Shown here: one piece after another, positions 11,065 through 22,806 of the stretch
Numbering within the stretch: position 1 is the stretch's first letter
Layout: the number at the start of each line of letters is the position of its first letter
Assembly: GCF_001427225.1 (NCBI RefSeq)
Contig: NZ_LMFH01000001.1
Coordinates: 286,330-350,329, forward strand
DNA length: 64,000 bases
Source of the DNA: Lysobacter sp. Root494
GTDB taxonomy: Bacteria; Pseudomonadota; Gammaproteobacteria; Xanthomonadales; Xanthomonadaceae
Reading direction: 5' to 3'
Translations under genes and position numbers: made by a program
The notes under the pieces: generated by a model
Databases searched by the model: none
The model's input: only the letters and a program-made list of their open reading frames with translations
What the model was told of the DNA's origin: nothing

Positions 11065-13083
11065 CTACTTCGCCACGAACCGGATCGCCGCGCCACCGCC
11101 GGAACCGAGCTTCAGCGTCAGGGTGTCGCCACGCTTCACCGCGCGCTCTTCGCGCACGAATGCGAAGGGGCTGGTCTTCCAGTCGGCGCCGTCGCCATCG
11201 CGATAGATCTGCGCGGTGTAGGCGCGACCGGCATCGAGGAACGACAGCGGCACCTGCAACGTGCGCGCTTCTTCGTCGGTCACGCTGCCGAGGTACCAGT
11301 CCTCGCTGTTGCGGTCCTTGCGGACGATGGTGGCGTAGTCGCCGACCTCGCCATTGACCACGCGCGTGTCCTGCCAGTCGGTCGGCACGTCCTTGATGAA
11401 CTGGAACGCGTCCATGTGCTGCTCGTAGTGCTCGGGCAAATCGGCCGCCATGTGGATCGGGCTGTACAGCACGACGTAATCGGCGAGCTGGCGCGCCAGC
11501 GTGTTCTGGATCACCTGGCCGCCGCGGCCCTTCAGGCTCACCACGCCCGGCGTGAAGTCCATGGGACCGGCCAGCATGCGGGTGAAGATGAGGTTGGGCT
11601 CGTGCTCCGGCGGATTGGGTGGATTGCCCCAGGCATTGAACTCCTGCCCGCGCGCGCCTTCGCGCGACACCCAGTTGGGATAGGTGCGGCGCAGGCCGGT
11701 GTCCTTGATCGGCTCGTGCGCATCGATCGCGATGTGACGCTTCGCCGCCGCCTCCAGCACGCGCGTGTGGTGGTTGCTCATGAACTGGCCTTCGTGCCAC
11801 TCGCGCACGACCGGGCCATTCGTTTCATCCTGGCGTTCGATCTGGCCGGCGTCACAGACGTAACCCGTCTTCACCGCATCGATGCCGAGTTTTTCGAACA
11901 GCGCGAATGCCTCGTCCATCTGCCGCTCGTAGTGGCTCACCGCGCACGCGGTTTCGTGGTGGCCGATCAGGTGCACGCCCTTCGACTTCGCGTAGGCGGC
12001 AAGCCCTTCGAGGTCATAGTCGGGCGTCGGCTTGCGGAAATCGAAGTTCCAGCCGTTGGCGAACCAGTCGCCATCCCAGCCGACGTTCCAGCCTTCCACC
12101 AGCACGCCGCGGAAGCCATGCTTGGCCGCGAAGTCGATGTAGCGCTTCGTGTTCTCCGTGGTTGCGCCGTGCTTCGGCCCGGTACCCCAGGTCTGCTGGT
12201 CGAGATGCAGCGACCACCACACGCCGACGTACTTGGACGGCTTGAACCAGCTGACGTCGCCGAGCTTGTTGGGCTCGTTGAGGTTGAGGATCAGGCTGGA
12301 TTCGACCAGGCCACCTGCGCGGTCGGCGACCTGGATGGTGCGCCATGGCGTCGCGAACGGCGCGCGGCGCACGACATTCGCCACGCTGCCGGGCGTGAGC
12401 GATGCGCGCAGGCGGCCGCCTTCGCCCTTCGCCAGGTTCATGCCGGCGTAGTCGACCAGCGCGGCCTCGTGGATGGCGATGTGCGTGCCTTTCTCGGTAC
12501 GCAACGTGATCGGCGTCTGCGCGGTGCCGACTTCGGACAGTGGCGTCTTCGTGTACAGGTATTCCTCGCGGTTCCACTCGTAGGCCGGAATCCACCAGGC
12601 CGTCGCCGGCTGCGCGATCGCGAATTCGGTCAGCTCCTGCTGGATCTGCACCTCGTCGAGCCTGGGCTGCTTCGGGAATTCGTAGCGGAAGCCGACGCCG
12701 TCGTCGAATACGCGGAACACGATGTCGAGCCGGCGATGGTCGCGATCGCCCTCGACGAAACCCGTGCGCAGCTCGTTGTAATGGTTGCGCACGAAGCGGC
12801 GCTCGCCCCAGGGCTGCTCCCAGGTCTCGTCGAAGCTGCGCGTGGCCTTCGTATCCAGCTTCAGGCCGCGCAGGAACTCACGGCCGTTGCGCAGGTTCAT
12901 GCCGAGCCGCGAATAGCCGATCAGCGGCTCGCCCTTGCGCGACACGCTATAGCCGAGGCGGCCTTCGCCGTTGACGTCGACTTCGACCTTGAGCGTGCCG
13001 TCGGGCGAGGAGACCTCGGCGACGGTGTCGGCGTGGGCGGGCAGGGCGAATGCCAGCAGGAGGATGGACAAATAAGAGCGCAC
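11065..13083 (-). CDS. Glycoside hydrolase family 97 alpha-glucosidase (SusB-like), exported
   Basis: Predicted periplasmic exo-alpha-glucosidase releasing glucose from maltodextrins. The 672-aa protein has a signal peptide (MRSYLSILLLAFALPAHA) followed by the N-terminal beta-sandwich and a TIM barrel. The three glutamates that define the inverting branch of GH97 in Bacteroides SusB are present in recognisable contexts: E377 in GHHETA, E457 in DAHEPIKDTG and E481 in RGQEFNAW. An alpha-glucoside-acting inverting enzyme is therefore expected. It is the first gene of the tight GH97 / DUF6445 / esterase group. Pullulanase lies upstream on the same strand across a 161-nt gap that holds an intergenic repeat. 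Confidence 0.92.
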   Translation of the reverse strand: MRSYLSILLLAFALPAHADTVAEVSSPDGTLKVEVDVNGEGRLGYSVSRKGEPLIGYSRLGMNLRNGREFLRGLKLDTKATRSFDETWEQPWGERRFVRNHYNELRTGFVEGDRDHRRLDIVFRVFDDGVGFRYEFPKQPRLDEVQIQQELTEFAIAQPATAWWIPAYEWNREEYLYTKTPLSEVGTAQTPITLRTEKGTHIAIHEAALVDYAGMNLAKGEGGRLRASLTPGSVANVVRRAPFATPWRTIQVADRAGGLVESSLILNLNEPNKLGDVSWFKPSKYVGVWWSLHLDQQTWGTGPKHGATTENTKRYIDFAAKHGFRGVLVEGWNVGWDGDWFANGWNFDFRKPTPDYDLEGLAAYAKSKGVHLIGHHETACAVSHYERQMDEAFALFEKLGIDAVKTGYVCDAGQIERQDETNGPVVREWHEGQFMSNHHTRVLEAAAKRHIAIDAHEPIKDTGLRRTYPNWVSREGARGQEFNAWGNPPNPPEHEPNLIFTRMLAGPMDFTPGVVSLKGRGGQVIQNTLARQLADYVVLYSPIHMAADLPEHYEQHMDAFQFIKDVPTDWQDTRVVNGEVGDYATIVRKDRNSEDWYLGSVTDEEARTLQVPLSFLDAGRAYTAQIYRDGDGADWKTSPFAFVREERAVKRGDTLTLKLGSGGGAAIRFVAK

Positions 13084-13114
13084 GTGGAATTCCTCAGTAA
13101 TGAACTACCGAACC

Positions 13115-13204
13115 GTCATTCCCGCGAAGGCGGGAATCCAGCGACTTTGTCTTGGCTGTTATCCGAAAGCAAAGACACTGGATTCTCGTCTTCGCGGGAA
13201 TGAC
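13115..13204. repeat. Inverted-repeat intergenic element, copy 1 (slightly diverged)
   Basis: Two 27-nt arms (13115-13141 and 13178-13204) are near-perfect reverse complements built on GTCATTCCCGCGAAGGCGGG, separated by a 36-nt core. The same arms, perfect, occur at 49001-49102, and a decayed copy lies at 31381-31491. It sits between the pullulanase and GH97 genes, so it is transcribed as a long hairpin if those genes are co-transcribed. It resembles REP/BIME or short MITE-like elements; no transposase is nearby. Confidence 0.85.
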
Positions 13205-13244
13205 GAGCCAAAGCGAAGCCGGGCACTGCATCGCCGCGACCAAC

Positions 13245-15976
<2,732 letters not shown>

Positions 15977-15977
<1 letters not shown>

Positions 15978-15990
15978 GAATACGTTTCCA
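15977..15990. promoter_or_regulatory. LacI-family operator (putative), pullulanase/halogenase divergent region
   Basis: TGAATACGTTTCCA matches the LacI-family 14-bp pattern with central CG and shares TGAATACG with the sites at 8345 (opposite strand) and 19344. It covers the ribosome-binding region of the pullulanase gene on the - strand and lies about 112 nt before the halogenase ATG on the + strand, so one bound regulator could affect both divergent genes. Confidence 0.6.
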
Positions 15991-16101
15991 GTGCAATGTG
16001 AATGCGCCGCCGGCCGGGAATGCACGTGGCCCGGCACCGCAGAATGTGCGTCCGCTTTGTCGGCGGCATACTCAGCATTCGCAAGGGGACGGGGACGATC
16101 C

Positions 16102-17634
16102 ATGGTCGATGGCAGCAACGAAGGTCGGGTGAGGAATATCGTCATCGTCGGTGGCGGCACCGCGGGGTGGATGGCGGCGGCCGCATTGTCGAAGGCGCTG
16201 ACCCGCGACTATTCGATCCGCCTGATCGAATCGGAAGAGATCGGCACCGTCGGCGTAGGCGAAGGCACCATTCCGCTGATCAAGCTGTTCAACCATGCGC
16301 TCGAACTCGATGAAGCCGATTTCGTGCGCCGTACCAAGGGCAGCTTCAAGCTCGGCGTCAATTTCGTGGACTGGGGCAGGCTCGGCGATTCGTACGTGCA
16401 CGGCTTCGGCAAGATCGGCCAGGATCTCGGGCTGGTGCCCTTCTACCAGTACTGGCTGAAAATGCACCAGGCCGGCAAGGCCAGGCCGCTCGACGACTAT
16501 TCGATCAACACCGTCGCCGCACGGCAGAACAAGTTCATGCCGGCGGTGACCGATCGCCCGAACTCGCCGCTGGCCGATATCGCCTACGCCTACCACTTCG
16601 ACGCCGGGCTGTACGCGCGCTTCCTGCGCGAGTACTCCGAGGCGCGCGGCGTGCAGCGCATCGAGGGCAAGGTCACCGGCTATCAGTTGCGTGGTGAAGA
16701 CGGCTTCGTCGAATCGGTGACGATGGAAGACGGCACGCTGATCGACGGCCAGTTGTTCATCGACTGCTCCGGCTTCCGCGGCCTGCTGATCGAGCAGGCG
16801 CTCAAGACCGGCTTCGAGGACTGGACGCACTGGCTGCCCTGCGATCGCGCGGTCGCGGTGCCCTGCGCGAGCGCGCCGGGTGGAATCACGCCGTACACGC
16901 GTTCGACGGCGCGCAAGGCCGGCTGGCAGTGGCGCATCCCGCTGCAGCACCGGATCGGCAACGGCCATGTGTTCTGCAGCCGGTACACCAGCGAGGACGA
17001 AGCCACCGCGACGCTGATGGCGAACCTCGACGGCGAGGCACTGGCCGAGCCGCGCGTGCTGCGCTTCGCCACCGGCAAGCGCAACAAGACGTGGAACAAG
17101 AATGTCGTGGCCATCGGACTGTCGAGCGGTTTCATGGAGCCGCTGGAATCCACCAGCATCCACCTGATCCAGTCGACGATCGCGCGGTTGACCGCGTTCT
17201 TCCCGCATGTGGGCTTCGACCAGGCCGACATCGACGAATTCAACGCGCATTCCGATTTCGAAACGGTCCGGATCCGCGACTTCCTGATCCTGCATTACCA
17301 CGCCACCGAGCGTGACGACTCGCCGTTCTGGAATTACTGCCGGACCATGGACATCCCCGACACGCTGCGGCAGAAGATGGACCTGTTCCGCAGCAACGGG
17401 CGCGTGTTCCGCGAGCACACCGAGATGTTCGCCGAGCCCAGCTGGGTGCAGGTAATGCACGGCCAGCGCGTGCATCCGCGCGGCTATCACGCGCTGGTTG
17501 ACCTGCAGCCCGAGGAACGCATCGCGGAATTCCTCGAGAACGTGCGTGGGGTGATCGGCCATTGCGCGACGCAGATGCCGACCCACGATGCCTTCATCTC
17601 GCGCCTTGTCGCGAAGGAAAGCCAGGCCGCCTGA
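16102..17634 (+). CDS. Tryptophan-halogenase-family flavin-dependent halogenase
   Basis: A 510-aa FADH2-dependent halogenase-like enzyme; the substrate is unknown. It has the N-terminal FAD fold GGGTAG (17-22), GVGEGTIP and the catalytic lysine K83 in GSFKLGVNF. The halogenase-specific WxWxIP motif appears as WQWRIP. The glutamate-containing EPLESTSIHLI matches the PrnA/RebH active-site glutamate block. All hallmark residues are therefore intact. A flavin reductase partner would be needed; the FMN reductase at 53291 is far away. The ATG at 16102 was chosen because AAGGGGACGGGG precedes it and the FAD motif starts soon after. The gene ends 14 nt from the convergent alpha-glucosidase stop. Relatives are common in TonB-receptor loci of Xanthomonads, Caulobacter and sphingomonads. 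Confidence 0.92.
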   Translation: MVDGSNEGRVRNIVIVGGGTAGWMAAAALSKALTRDYSIRLIESEEIGTVGVGEGTIPLIKLFNHALELDEADFVRRTKGSFKLGVNFVDWGRLGDSYVHGFGKIGQDLGLVPFYQYWLKMHQAGKARPLDDYSINTVAARQNKFMPAVTDRPNSPLADIAYAYHFDAGLYARFLREYSEARGVQRIEGKVTGYQLRGEDGFVESVTMEDGTLIDGQLFIDCSGFRGLLIEQALKTGFEDWTHWLPCDRAVAVPCASAPGGITPYTRSTARKAGWQWRIPLQHRIGNGHVFCSRYTSEDEATATLMANLDGEALAEPRVLRFATGKRNKTWNKNVVAIGLSSGFMEPLESTSIHLIQSTIARLTAFFPHVGFDQADIDEFNAHSDFETVRIRDFLILHYHATERDDSPFWNYCRTMDIPDTLRQKMDLFRSNGRVFREHTEMFAEPSWVQVMHGQRVHPRGYHALVDLQPEERIAEFLENVRGVIGHCATQMPTHDAFISRLVAKESQAA

Positions 17635-17648
17635 TCGCGGCGGCGCCG

Positions 17649-19259
17649 TCACGAAAGCGCGGCGAAAGCCGCGCCGCAGGGCGGGAAATGCAGGATGCCG
17701 TCACGCAGCTCCGCGGCGGCCACGCCGGGTGCCGCCAACGGCGACAGCGCGTGCGGCGGCTGCCAGGACACCGGCGAGGACGACAGGTTGAAGGCGACGA
17801 GCATCGACTGGTCGCCGCATTCGCGGACGAAGGCAAGCACCGGTTCGGCCGTGTCAATGAAGCGGATCGATCCCTGGCGTAGCGCCGGTTGCGTCTTGCG
17901 CCAGCGCAGGAACGAACGCGCGGCATTCAGCACCGAATGCGCATCGGCATCCTGCAATGCGACGTTGCGTTCGACATGCTCCGGCGGAATCGGCAGCCAC
18001 GGCTTGCCGTCGCTGAAGCCCGCCTGCGGCGCGTCGTTCCACGGCATCGGCGTGCGGCAGCCGTCACGGCCCTTGAAGTTGGGCCAGAACGTCTTGCCGT
18101 AGGGGTCCTGCAGCGCTTCGTACGGCACGTCGGCCTCGGGCAGGCCGAGTTCCTCGCCCTGGTACAGGCACACCGAGCCACGCAACGAGCACACCATCGC
18201 CACCATCTGCGCCGCGAACGTATCGCTTGCGTCCGGTCCGCCCCAGCGCGTTACGGCGCGCTGCACGTCGTGGTTGGAGATGGCCCAGCACGGCCAGCCT
18301 TCGGTCATCGTGGCTTCGAGCCGTTCCACCGTGCCGCGGATATAGGCGGCGCTGAAGTCATCGGTCAGCAGCTCGAAGCTGTAACCCATGTGCAGGCGCT
18401 GCCCGTTGCAGTACTCCGCCATCGTCGCCAGCGAATCCTCCGAAGAGATTTCGCCCAGCGTGGTCGCATCCGGATAGCGGTCGAGCAGGGCGCGCAGCTC
18501 CTCGAGGAACTGCAGGTTTTCCGGCTGCGTGTTGTTGTAGTGGTGATATTGGAATGCGTACGGATTGTCCGGGCTGAAGCCGCGCCCGGTGCGCAGTTCC
18601 GCCGGCTTTGGCGGGTTGTCGCGCAACTGTGCGTCGTGGAAGCAGTAGTTGATCGCGTCCAGGCGCAGGCCGTCGACGCCCTTGTCCAGCCAGAACTTGA
18701 CGTTGTCCAGCGTCGCCGCGCGCACGTGCGGGTTGTGGAAATTCAGGTCCGGCTGCGACGACAGGAAGTTGTGCAGGTAGTACTGCCGGCGCCGCGGTTC
18801 CCACTTCCACGCCACGCCCCCGAAGATCGACAGCCAGTTGTTGGGTGGCGTGCCGTCGGGCTTCGCATCGGCCCACACGTACCAGTCCGCGCGCGCGTTG
18901 TCGCGGCTTTCGCGGCTCTGCCTGAACCACTCATGTTCCATCGAGGTGTGGCTGAGCACCTGGTCGATCATCACGCGGATGCCGAGCGCATGCGCCTTCG
19001 CCAGCAGGCGATCGAAATCGGAGAGCGTGCCGAACAGCGGATCGACGTCGCGGTAGTCGGCGATGTCGTAGCCGAAGTCCGCCATCGGCGACTTGAAGAA
19101 CGGCGAGATCCAGATCGCATCGACACCGAGGCTGGCGACGTAATCGAGTTTCTCGACGATGCCGGCCAGGTCGCCGACGCCGTCACCGTTGGTATCCAGG
19201 AAGCTGCGCGGGTAGATCTGGTAGATCACCGCGCCACGCCACCAGCGGTTCGTCGCCAT
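17649..19259 (-). CDS. Alpha-glucosidase, GH13 (XgtA/AglA-like)
   Basis: Cytoplasmic or periplasmic alpha-1,4-glucosidase acting on maltose and short maltodextrins; no signal peptide is visible. The 536-aa protein closely resembles the 538-aa transglucosylating alpha-glucosidase described from Xanthomonas campestris: WWRGAVIYQIYPRSF at the N-terminus, nucleophile Asp in GLRLDAINY, acid/base Glu in TLGEISSED, and the transition-state Asp in AISNHDVQRAVTRW. The start is ATG 19259; an in-frame GTG two codons upstream (19265) is an alternative. The gene is divergent from the transporter gene. The shared 158-nt region contains an operator-like site at 19344. Confidence 0.93.
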   Translation of the reverse strand: MATNRWWRGAVIYQIYPRSFLDTNGDGVGDLAGIVEKLDYVASLGVDAIWISPFFKSPMADFGYDIADYRDVDPLFGTLSDFDRLLAKAHALGIRVMIDQVLSHTSMEHEWFRQSRESRDNARADWYVWADAKPDGTPPNNWLSIFGGVAWKWEPRRRQYYLHNFLSSQPDLNFHNPHVRAATLDNVKFWLDKGVDGLRLDAINYCFHDAQLRDNPPKPAELRTGRGFSPDNPYAFQYHHYNNTQPENLQFLEELRALLDRYPDATTLGEISSEDSLATMAEYCNGQRLHMGYSFELLTDDFSAAYIRGTVERLEATMTEGWPCWAISNHDVQRAVTRWGGPDASDTFAAQMVAMVCSLRGSVCLYQGEELGLPEADVPYEALQDPYGKTFWPNFKGRDGCRTPMPWNDAPQAGFSDGKPWLPIPPEHVERNVALQDADAHSVLNAARSFLRWRKTQPALRQGSIRFIDTAEPVLAFVRECGDQSMLVAFNLSSSPVSWQPPHALSPLAAPGVAAAELRDGILHFPPCGAAFAALS

Positions 19260-19343
19260 CTGCACCCGGCCCCAATTCCTTCAGAGCGGCGACTATTCCA
19301 CGCCGCGCTCCCCGATAAGAGGGCGTTTGGTCACCGTGCTGCT

Positions 19344-19357
19344 TGAATACGATTACA
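19344..19357. promoter_or_regulatory. LacI-family operator (putative), alpha-glucosidase/transporter divergent region
   Basis: TGAATACGATTACA fits the LacI-family palindromic pattern with central CG and repeats the TGAATACG core of the sites at 8345 and 15977. It lies 61-74 nt before the transporter ATG and 85-98 nt before the divergent alpha-glucosidase ATG, inside a locally AT-richer stretch where a promoter is expected. Confidence 0.65.
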
Positions 19358-19417
19358 TTTCATTGTGCAGTGCGGCCGCTGACTACCATGCGTGCCGCCG
19401 TCGACAGAGGAAGCCAG

Positions 19418-20932
19418 ATGAAGCAAAGCGAAGCGCAGCAGGGCACGAACCACAAGCCGCAATTGTCGTTCTGGCAGATCTGGAACATGTGCTTCGGTTT
19501 CCTCGGCATCCAGTTCGGTTTTGCACTGCAGAACGCGAACGTCAGCCGCATCTTCCAGACACTGGGCGCGGACATGGAGACGCTGCCTTCATTGTGGATC
19601 GCCGCGCCGCTCACCGGGCTGATCGTGCAACCGATCGTGGGCTATCTCTCGGATCGCACGTGGACGCGCCTCGGTCGCCGCCGCCCCTATTTCATGGTGG
19701 GCGCGGTCCTCGCCTCGGCTGCGTTGCTGCTGTTTCCCAACGTGCCCGCGCTGTGGATGGCCGCGGGCCTGCTGTGGATCCTCGATGCGTCGATCAACAT
19801 CTCGATGGAGCCGTTCCGCGCCTTCGTCGGCGACCAGTTGCCGGTGAGCCAGCGCGCCACCGGCTATTCGATGCAGAGTTTTTTCATCGGGGTAGGCGCG
19901 GTGGTCGCCAGCCTGCTGCCGTGGCTGCTGACGAAGGTCGGCGTATCCAACATCGCCGGTCCGGGCGAAGTGCCGGACACCGTGCGCTATGCGTTCTATG
20001 CAGGCGGCGCGGTGCTGCTCGGCGCGATCACCTGGACGGTGTTGCGTACGCGCGAATATCCGCCCGAGGTGCTGCACGCCTGGGACGAAGCACCGGCGCT
20101 GGTACGACGCCCGCGCGAGGTTGCGCGCGTTCGCAGCCATGCACTCGCATGGCTGCTGGCCGGTGTCGCCGGATTGTTTGCGGTGGCGTGGGGTGGCTGG
20201 GATCGGCAGCTGTACATCCTCGGCGGCATGCTCGCCGCCTATGGCATCGCATTGCTGTTGCGCTCGCGCCTGCAGGGCGATCATCCATTCGGCCACATCA
20301 TGGATGACCTCTACGACATGCCGCCGACGATGCGGCAGCTCGCGGTCGTACAGTTCTTTTCCTGGTTCGGCCTGTTCGCGATGTGGATCTACACCACGGG
20401 CGCGGTCACCAGCGTGCATTTCGGCAGCAGCGATACCAGTTCCGCCGCCTACAACGAAGGCGCCAACTGGGTGGGCGTACTGTTCGCCGCCTACAACGGC
20501 TTCGCTGCGCTCGCCGCGGTGGTGATTCCGTGGATGGTGAAGCGCTGGGGCCTGCGTGTTTCGCACCTCGTCAATGCGTCGCTGGGTGGCGTGGGCCTGC
20601 TCTCGTTCGTGCTGATCCGCGATGCGCAGTGGCTGTTGCTGTCGATGGTCGGTGTCGGTTTCGCCTGGGCATCGATTCTGTCGCTGCCGTACGCGCTGCT
20701 GTCGGATTGCGTGCCCTCGCAGAAGATGGGCGTGTACATGGGCATCTTCAATTTCTTCATCGTGATTCCGCAACTGGTGGCGGTGAGCACCCTGCCGGTA
20801 TTGCTGAAGCTCGTCGGCGGGAATCCGATGTCCGTCCTGGTGATTGGCGGCGTCAGCATGATCGTCGCCGGACTGTGCGTGCTGCGCGTGCGTGAACCCG
20901 CACCGCGCATGGCAGCGGCGGTGAATTCATGA
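19418..20932 (+). CDS. MFS maltose/oligosaccharide transporter (MalY/SLC45-like)
   Basis: Inner-membrane major-facilitator transporter, about 504 aa with roughly 12 predicted hydrophobic segments. It probably carries maltose or maltodextrin from periplasm to cytoplasm by proton symport. The loop 2-3 signature is present as YLSDRTWTRLGRRRPYF, and SMEPFRAFVGDQLP matches the sucrose/maltose (GPH/SLC45-like) branch. In Caulobacter a related transporter, MalY, works with a TonB receptor and a LacI-type regulator. I chose the ATG at 19418 because AGAGGAAG lies 6-13 nt upstream. The amylase gene follows with an ATGA overlap, so transporter and amylase are co-translated. Confidence 0.92.
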   Translation: MKQSEAQQGTNHKPQLSFWQIWNMCFGFLGIQFGFALQNANVSRIFQTLGADMETLPSLWIAAPLTGLIVQPIVGYLSDRTWTRLGRRRPYFMVGAVLASAALLLFPNVPALWMAAGLLWILDASINISMEPFRAFVGDQLPVSQRATGYSMQSFFIGVGAVVASLLPWLLTKVGVSNIAGPGEVPDTVRYAFYAGGAVLLGAITWTVLRTREYPPEVLHAWDEAPALVRRPREVARVRSHALAWLLAGVAGLFAVAWGGWDRQLYILGGMLAAYGIALLLRSRLQGDHPFGHIMDDLYDMPPTMRQLAVVQFFSWFGLFAMWIYTTGAVTSVHFGSSDTSSAAYNEGANWVGVLFAAYNGFAALAAVVIPWMVKRWGLRVSHLVNASLGGVGLLSFVLIRDAQWLLLSMVGVGFAWASILSLPYALLSDCVPSQKMGVYMGIFNFFIVIPQLVAVSTLPVLLKLVGGNPMSVLVIGGVSMIVAGLCVLRVREPAPRMAAAVNS

Positions 20933-22692
20933 GGGCGCGTCGCATGCAACCCCGGATGATTGTCGCCGCTTGCGCGTTGTTGCTCGCGGCATGTGCGCGC
21001 GAAACGGCGCCACCCGCCATGAATGCGGAGCAAGAAGGTGCGAAGGCGATTGCCGCTTCTGCCGCGCCGCCCGAAGCAGGCGATTACGTCGGCACCACCG
21101 AACCGCTGGCCGCGGACGCGGTGTACTTCGTGCTCACCGACCGCTTCGTCAACGGTGATCCCTCGAACGACCAGCGCGAACAGGGCGGCACCGATCCCGC
21201 GTTGCGCACCTTCGATCGTCCCGTGCCCGGCGCGCCGGCGGGACGCACCGACAACGTCGGCTATCTAGGCGGCGACTTCAAAGGACTACTGGACAACGCG
21301 AAGTACATCCGCGACATGGGCTTTGGCGCGGTATGGATCACGCCAATCGTCGACAACCCGGACGAGGCCTTCACCGGCGGCGACGCGGTGAAGTGGGGCG
21401 GCATGTTCACCGACCGCGGCAAGACCGGTTTCCACGGTTACTGGGGCGTGAACTTCTACAAGCTCGACGAACACCTGCCCAGCAGCGGCCTGGACTTCCG
21501 CGCGCTCACCGCCGGGCTGAAGCAGCATGGCCTCAAGACCGTGCTCGACATCGTCAGCAATCACGGTTCCCCGGCCTACACGATGCCGAAGGACCAGCCT
21601 GGTTATGGCGAGATCTACGACCAGGACGGCAAGCTCCTCGCCGACCACCAGAACCTGCATCCGTCGAAGCTCGATCCGGCCGGCAATCCGCTGCACCGCT
21701 GGTACAACACCAGGCCGGGGCTGGCGCAACTCTCGGACATCAACGAGAACAATCCGGAGGTGCTCGAGTACTTCGTCGGCGCGTACTCGCAGTGGATCGA
21801 CCAGGGCGCGGATGCGTTCCGCATCGATACCATTCCATGGATGCCGCACTCGTACTGGCACGCGTTCACCACGCGCATCCGTGAGAAGCATCCGGGCTTC
21901 TTCATGTTCGGCGAGGCGTTCAACTACGACGCCGCGACCATCGCGGCGCACACGCTGCCGCGCAATGCGGGCGTGAGCGTGCTCGATTTCCCGTTGAAGG
22001 AACGCGTCGCCGAAGTGTTCGGCAGGCAGGGCGGTGGTTTCGAGCGGATCGCCGAGCGCCTGTACCTGGAAGACGGTCCCTACGAGCGTCCTTACGAGTT
22101 GATGACCTTCTACGACAACCACGACATGGCAAGGATGGATGCCACGGACGAGGGATTCATCGACGCGAACAATTTCCTGTTCACCGCGCGTGGCATCCCG
22201 GTCATCTACTACGGTTCGGAAACCGGCTTCGAGCGCGGCACCGCGGAGCATGCGGGCAACCGCAACTACTTCGGGCAGGAGCGCATTAACGCCGCGCCGA
22301 AGAGTGCGATCCATCGGTCGCTCAAGCGCATCGCCAACCTGCGTGCGACCACGCCCGCGTTGCAGCGCGGCCTGCAGGTGAACGTGCTGATGGAAGGCGA
22401 CCGTGCGGCGTTCTACCGCGTGCTGCAACACGAAGGCACGCAGCAGATCGCGCTGGTGCTGCTCAACAAGGGTGCGGCGCCCGCGGCGTTCGAGACCAGC
22501 GAGATGTTGCAGGCCGGTCGCTGGCGCGCGGCTATCGGCGGCGGCGCTGTCGACGTGGCCGGAGGCGGCGCGTTGCAGGCGACGGTGCCGGCGCACGGCG
22601 TCGAGGTGTACCTGCTCGATGCGGCGGTTACGGAGCCACAGTTGCGCATGGCGCTGGCGCGTGCGCAGACCGGCGCACGCCCACGCGGATAA
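20929..22692 (+). CDS. Alpha-amylase / cyclomaltodextrin-glucanotransferase-like GH13 lipoprotein
   Basis: A 587-aa GH13 enzyme predicted to be a lipoprotein (lipobox LLAAC with Cys22), acting on starch chains at the cell envelope. The first conserved region is TVLDIVSNHG. Catalytic residues are the Asp in DAFRIDTIPW, the Glu in FMFGEAFNYD and the Asp in FYDNHDMARMD. DAVYFVLTDRFVNGDPSND resembles cyclodextrinase/CGTase-type enzymes with calcium-binding loops. There is no obvious starch-binding CBM20 domain at the C-terminus. The ATG overlaps the transporter stop by 4 nt. The exact product pattern (hydrolase or transglycosylase) cannot be decided from sequence. Confidence 0.9.
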   Translation: MRARRMQPRMIVAACALLLAACARETAPPAMNAEQEGAKAIAASAAPPEAGDYVGTTEPLAADAVYFVLTDRFVNGDPSNDQREQGGTDPALRTFDRPVPGAPAGRTDNVGYLGGDFKGLLDNAKYIRDMGFGAVWITPIVDNPDEAFTGGDAVKWGGMFTDRGKTGFHGYWGVNFYKLDEHLPSSGLDFRALTAGLKQHGLKTVLDIVSNHGSPAYTMPKDQPGYGEIYDQDGKLLADHQNLHPSKLDPAGNPLHRWYNTRPGLAQLSDINENNPEVLEYFVGAYSQWIDQGADAFRIDTIPWMPHSYWHAFTTRIREKHPGFFMFGEAFNYDAATIAAHTLPRNAGVSVLDFPLKERVAEVFGRQGGGFERIAERLYLEDGPYERPYELMTFYDNHDMARMDATDEGFIDANNFLFTARGIPVIYYGSETGFERGTAEHAGNRNYFGQERINAAPKSAIHRSLKRIANLRATTPALQRGLQVNVLMEGDRAAFYRVLQHEGTQQIALVLLNKGAAPAAFETSEMLQAGRWRAAIGGGAVDVAGGGALQATVPAHGVEVYLLDAAVTEPQLRMALARAQTGARPRG

Positions 22693-22806
22693 TCCGCCCT
22701 GTTGCAGAGCTGATCCAGGCGCTTTTGCCCGCCATTCCTGCTTCGCCAGGGATGACGGCAGGCCTTGTGCCCGCTATCGCGGGCGACGGGAGAAATACGG
22801 CTCCGC

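Noticed and set aside
22725-22760. CCATTCCTGCTTCGCCAGGGATGAC-type hairpin between the amylase and LacI genes as another copy of the inverted-repeat element
   Set aside because: Only a short arm-like similarity, with no second arm at the expected distance.
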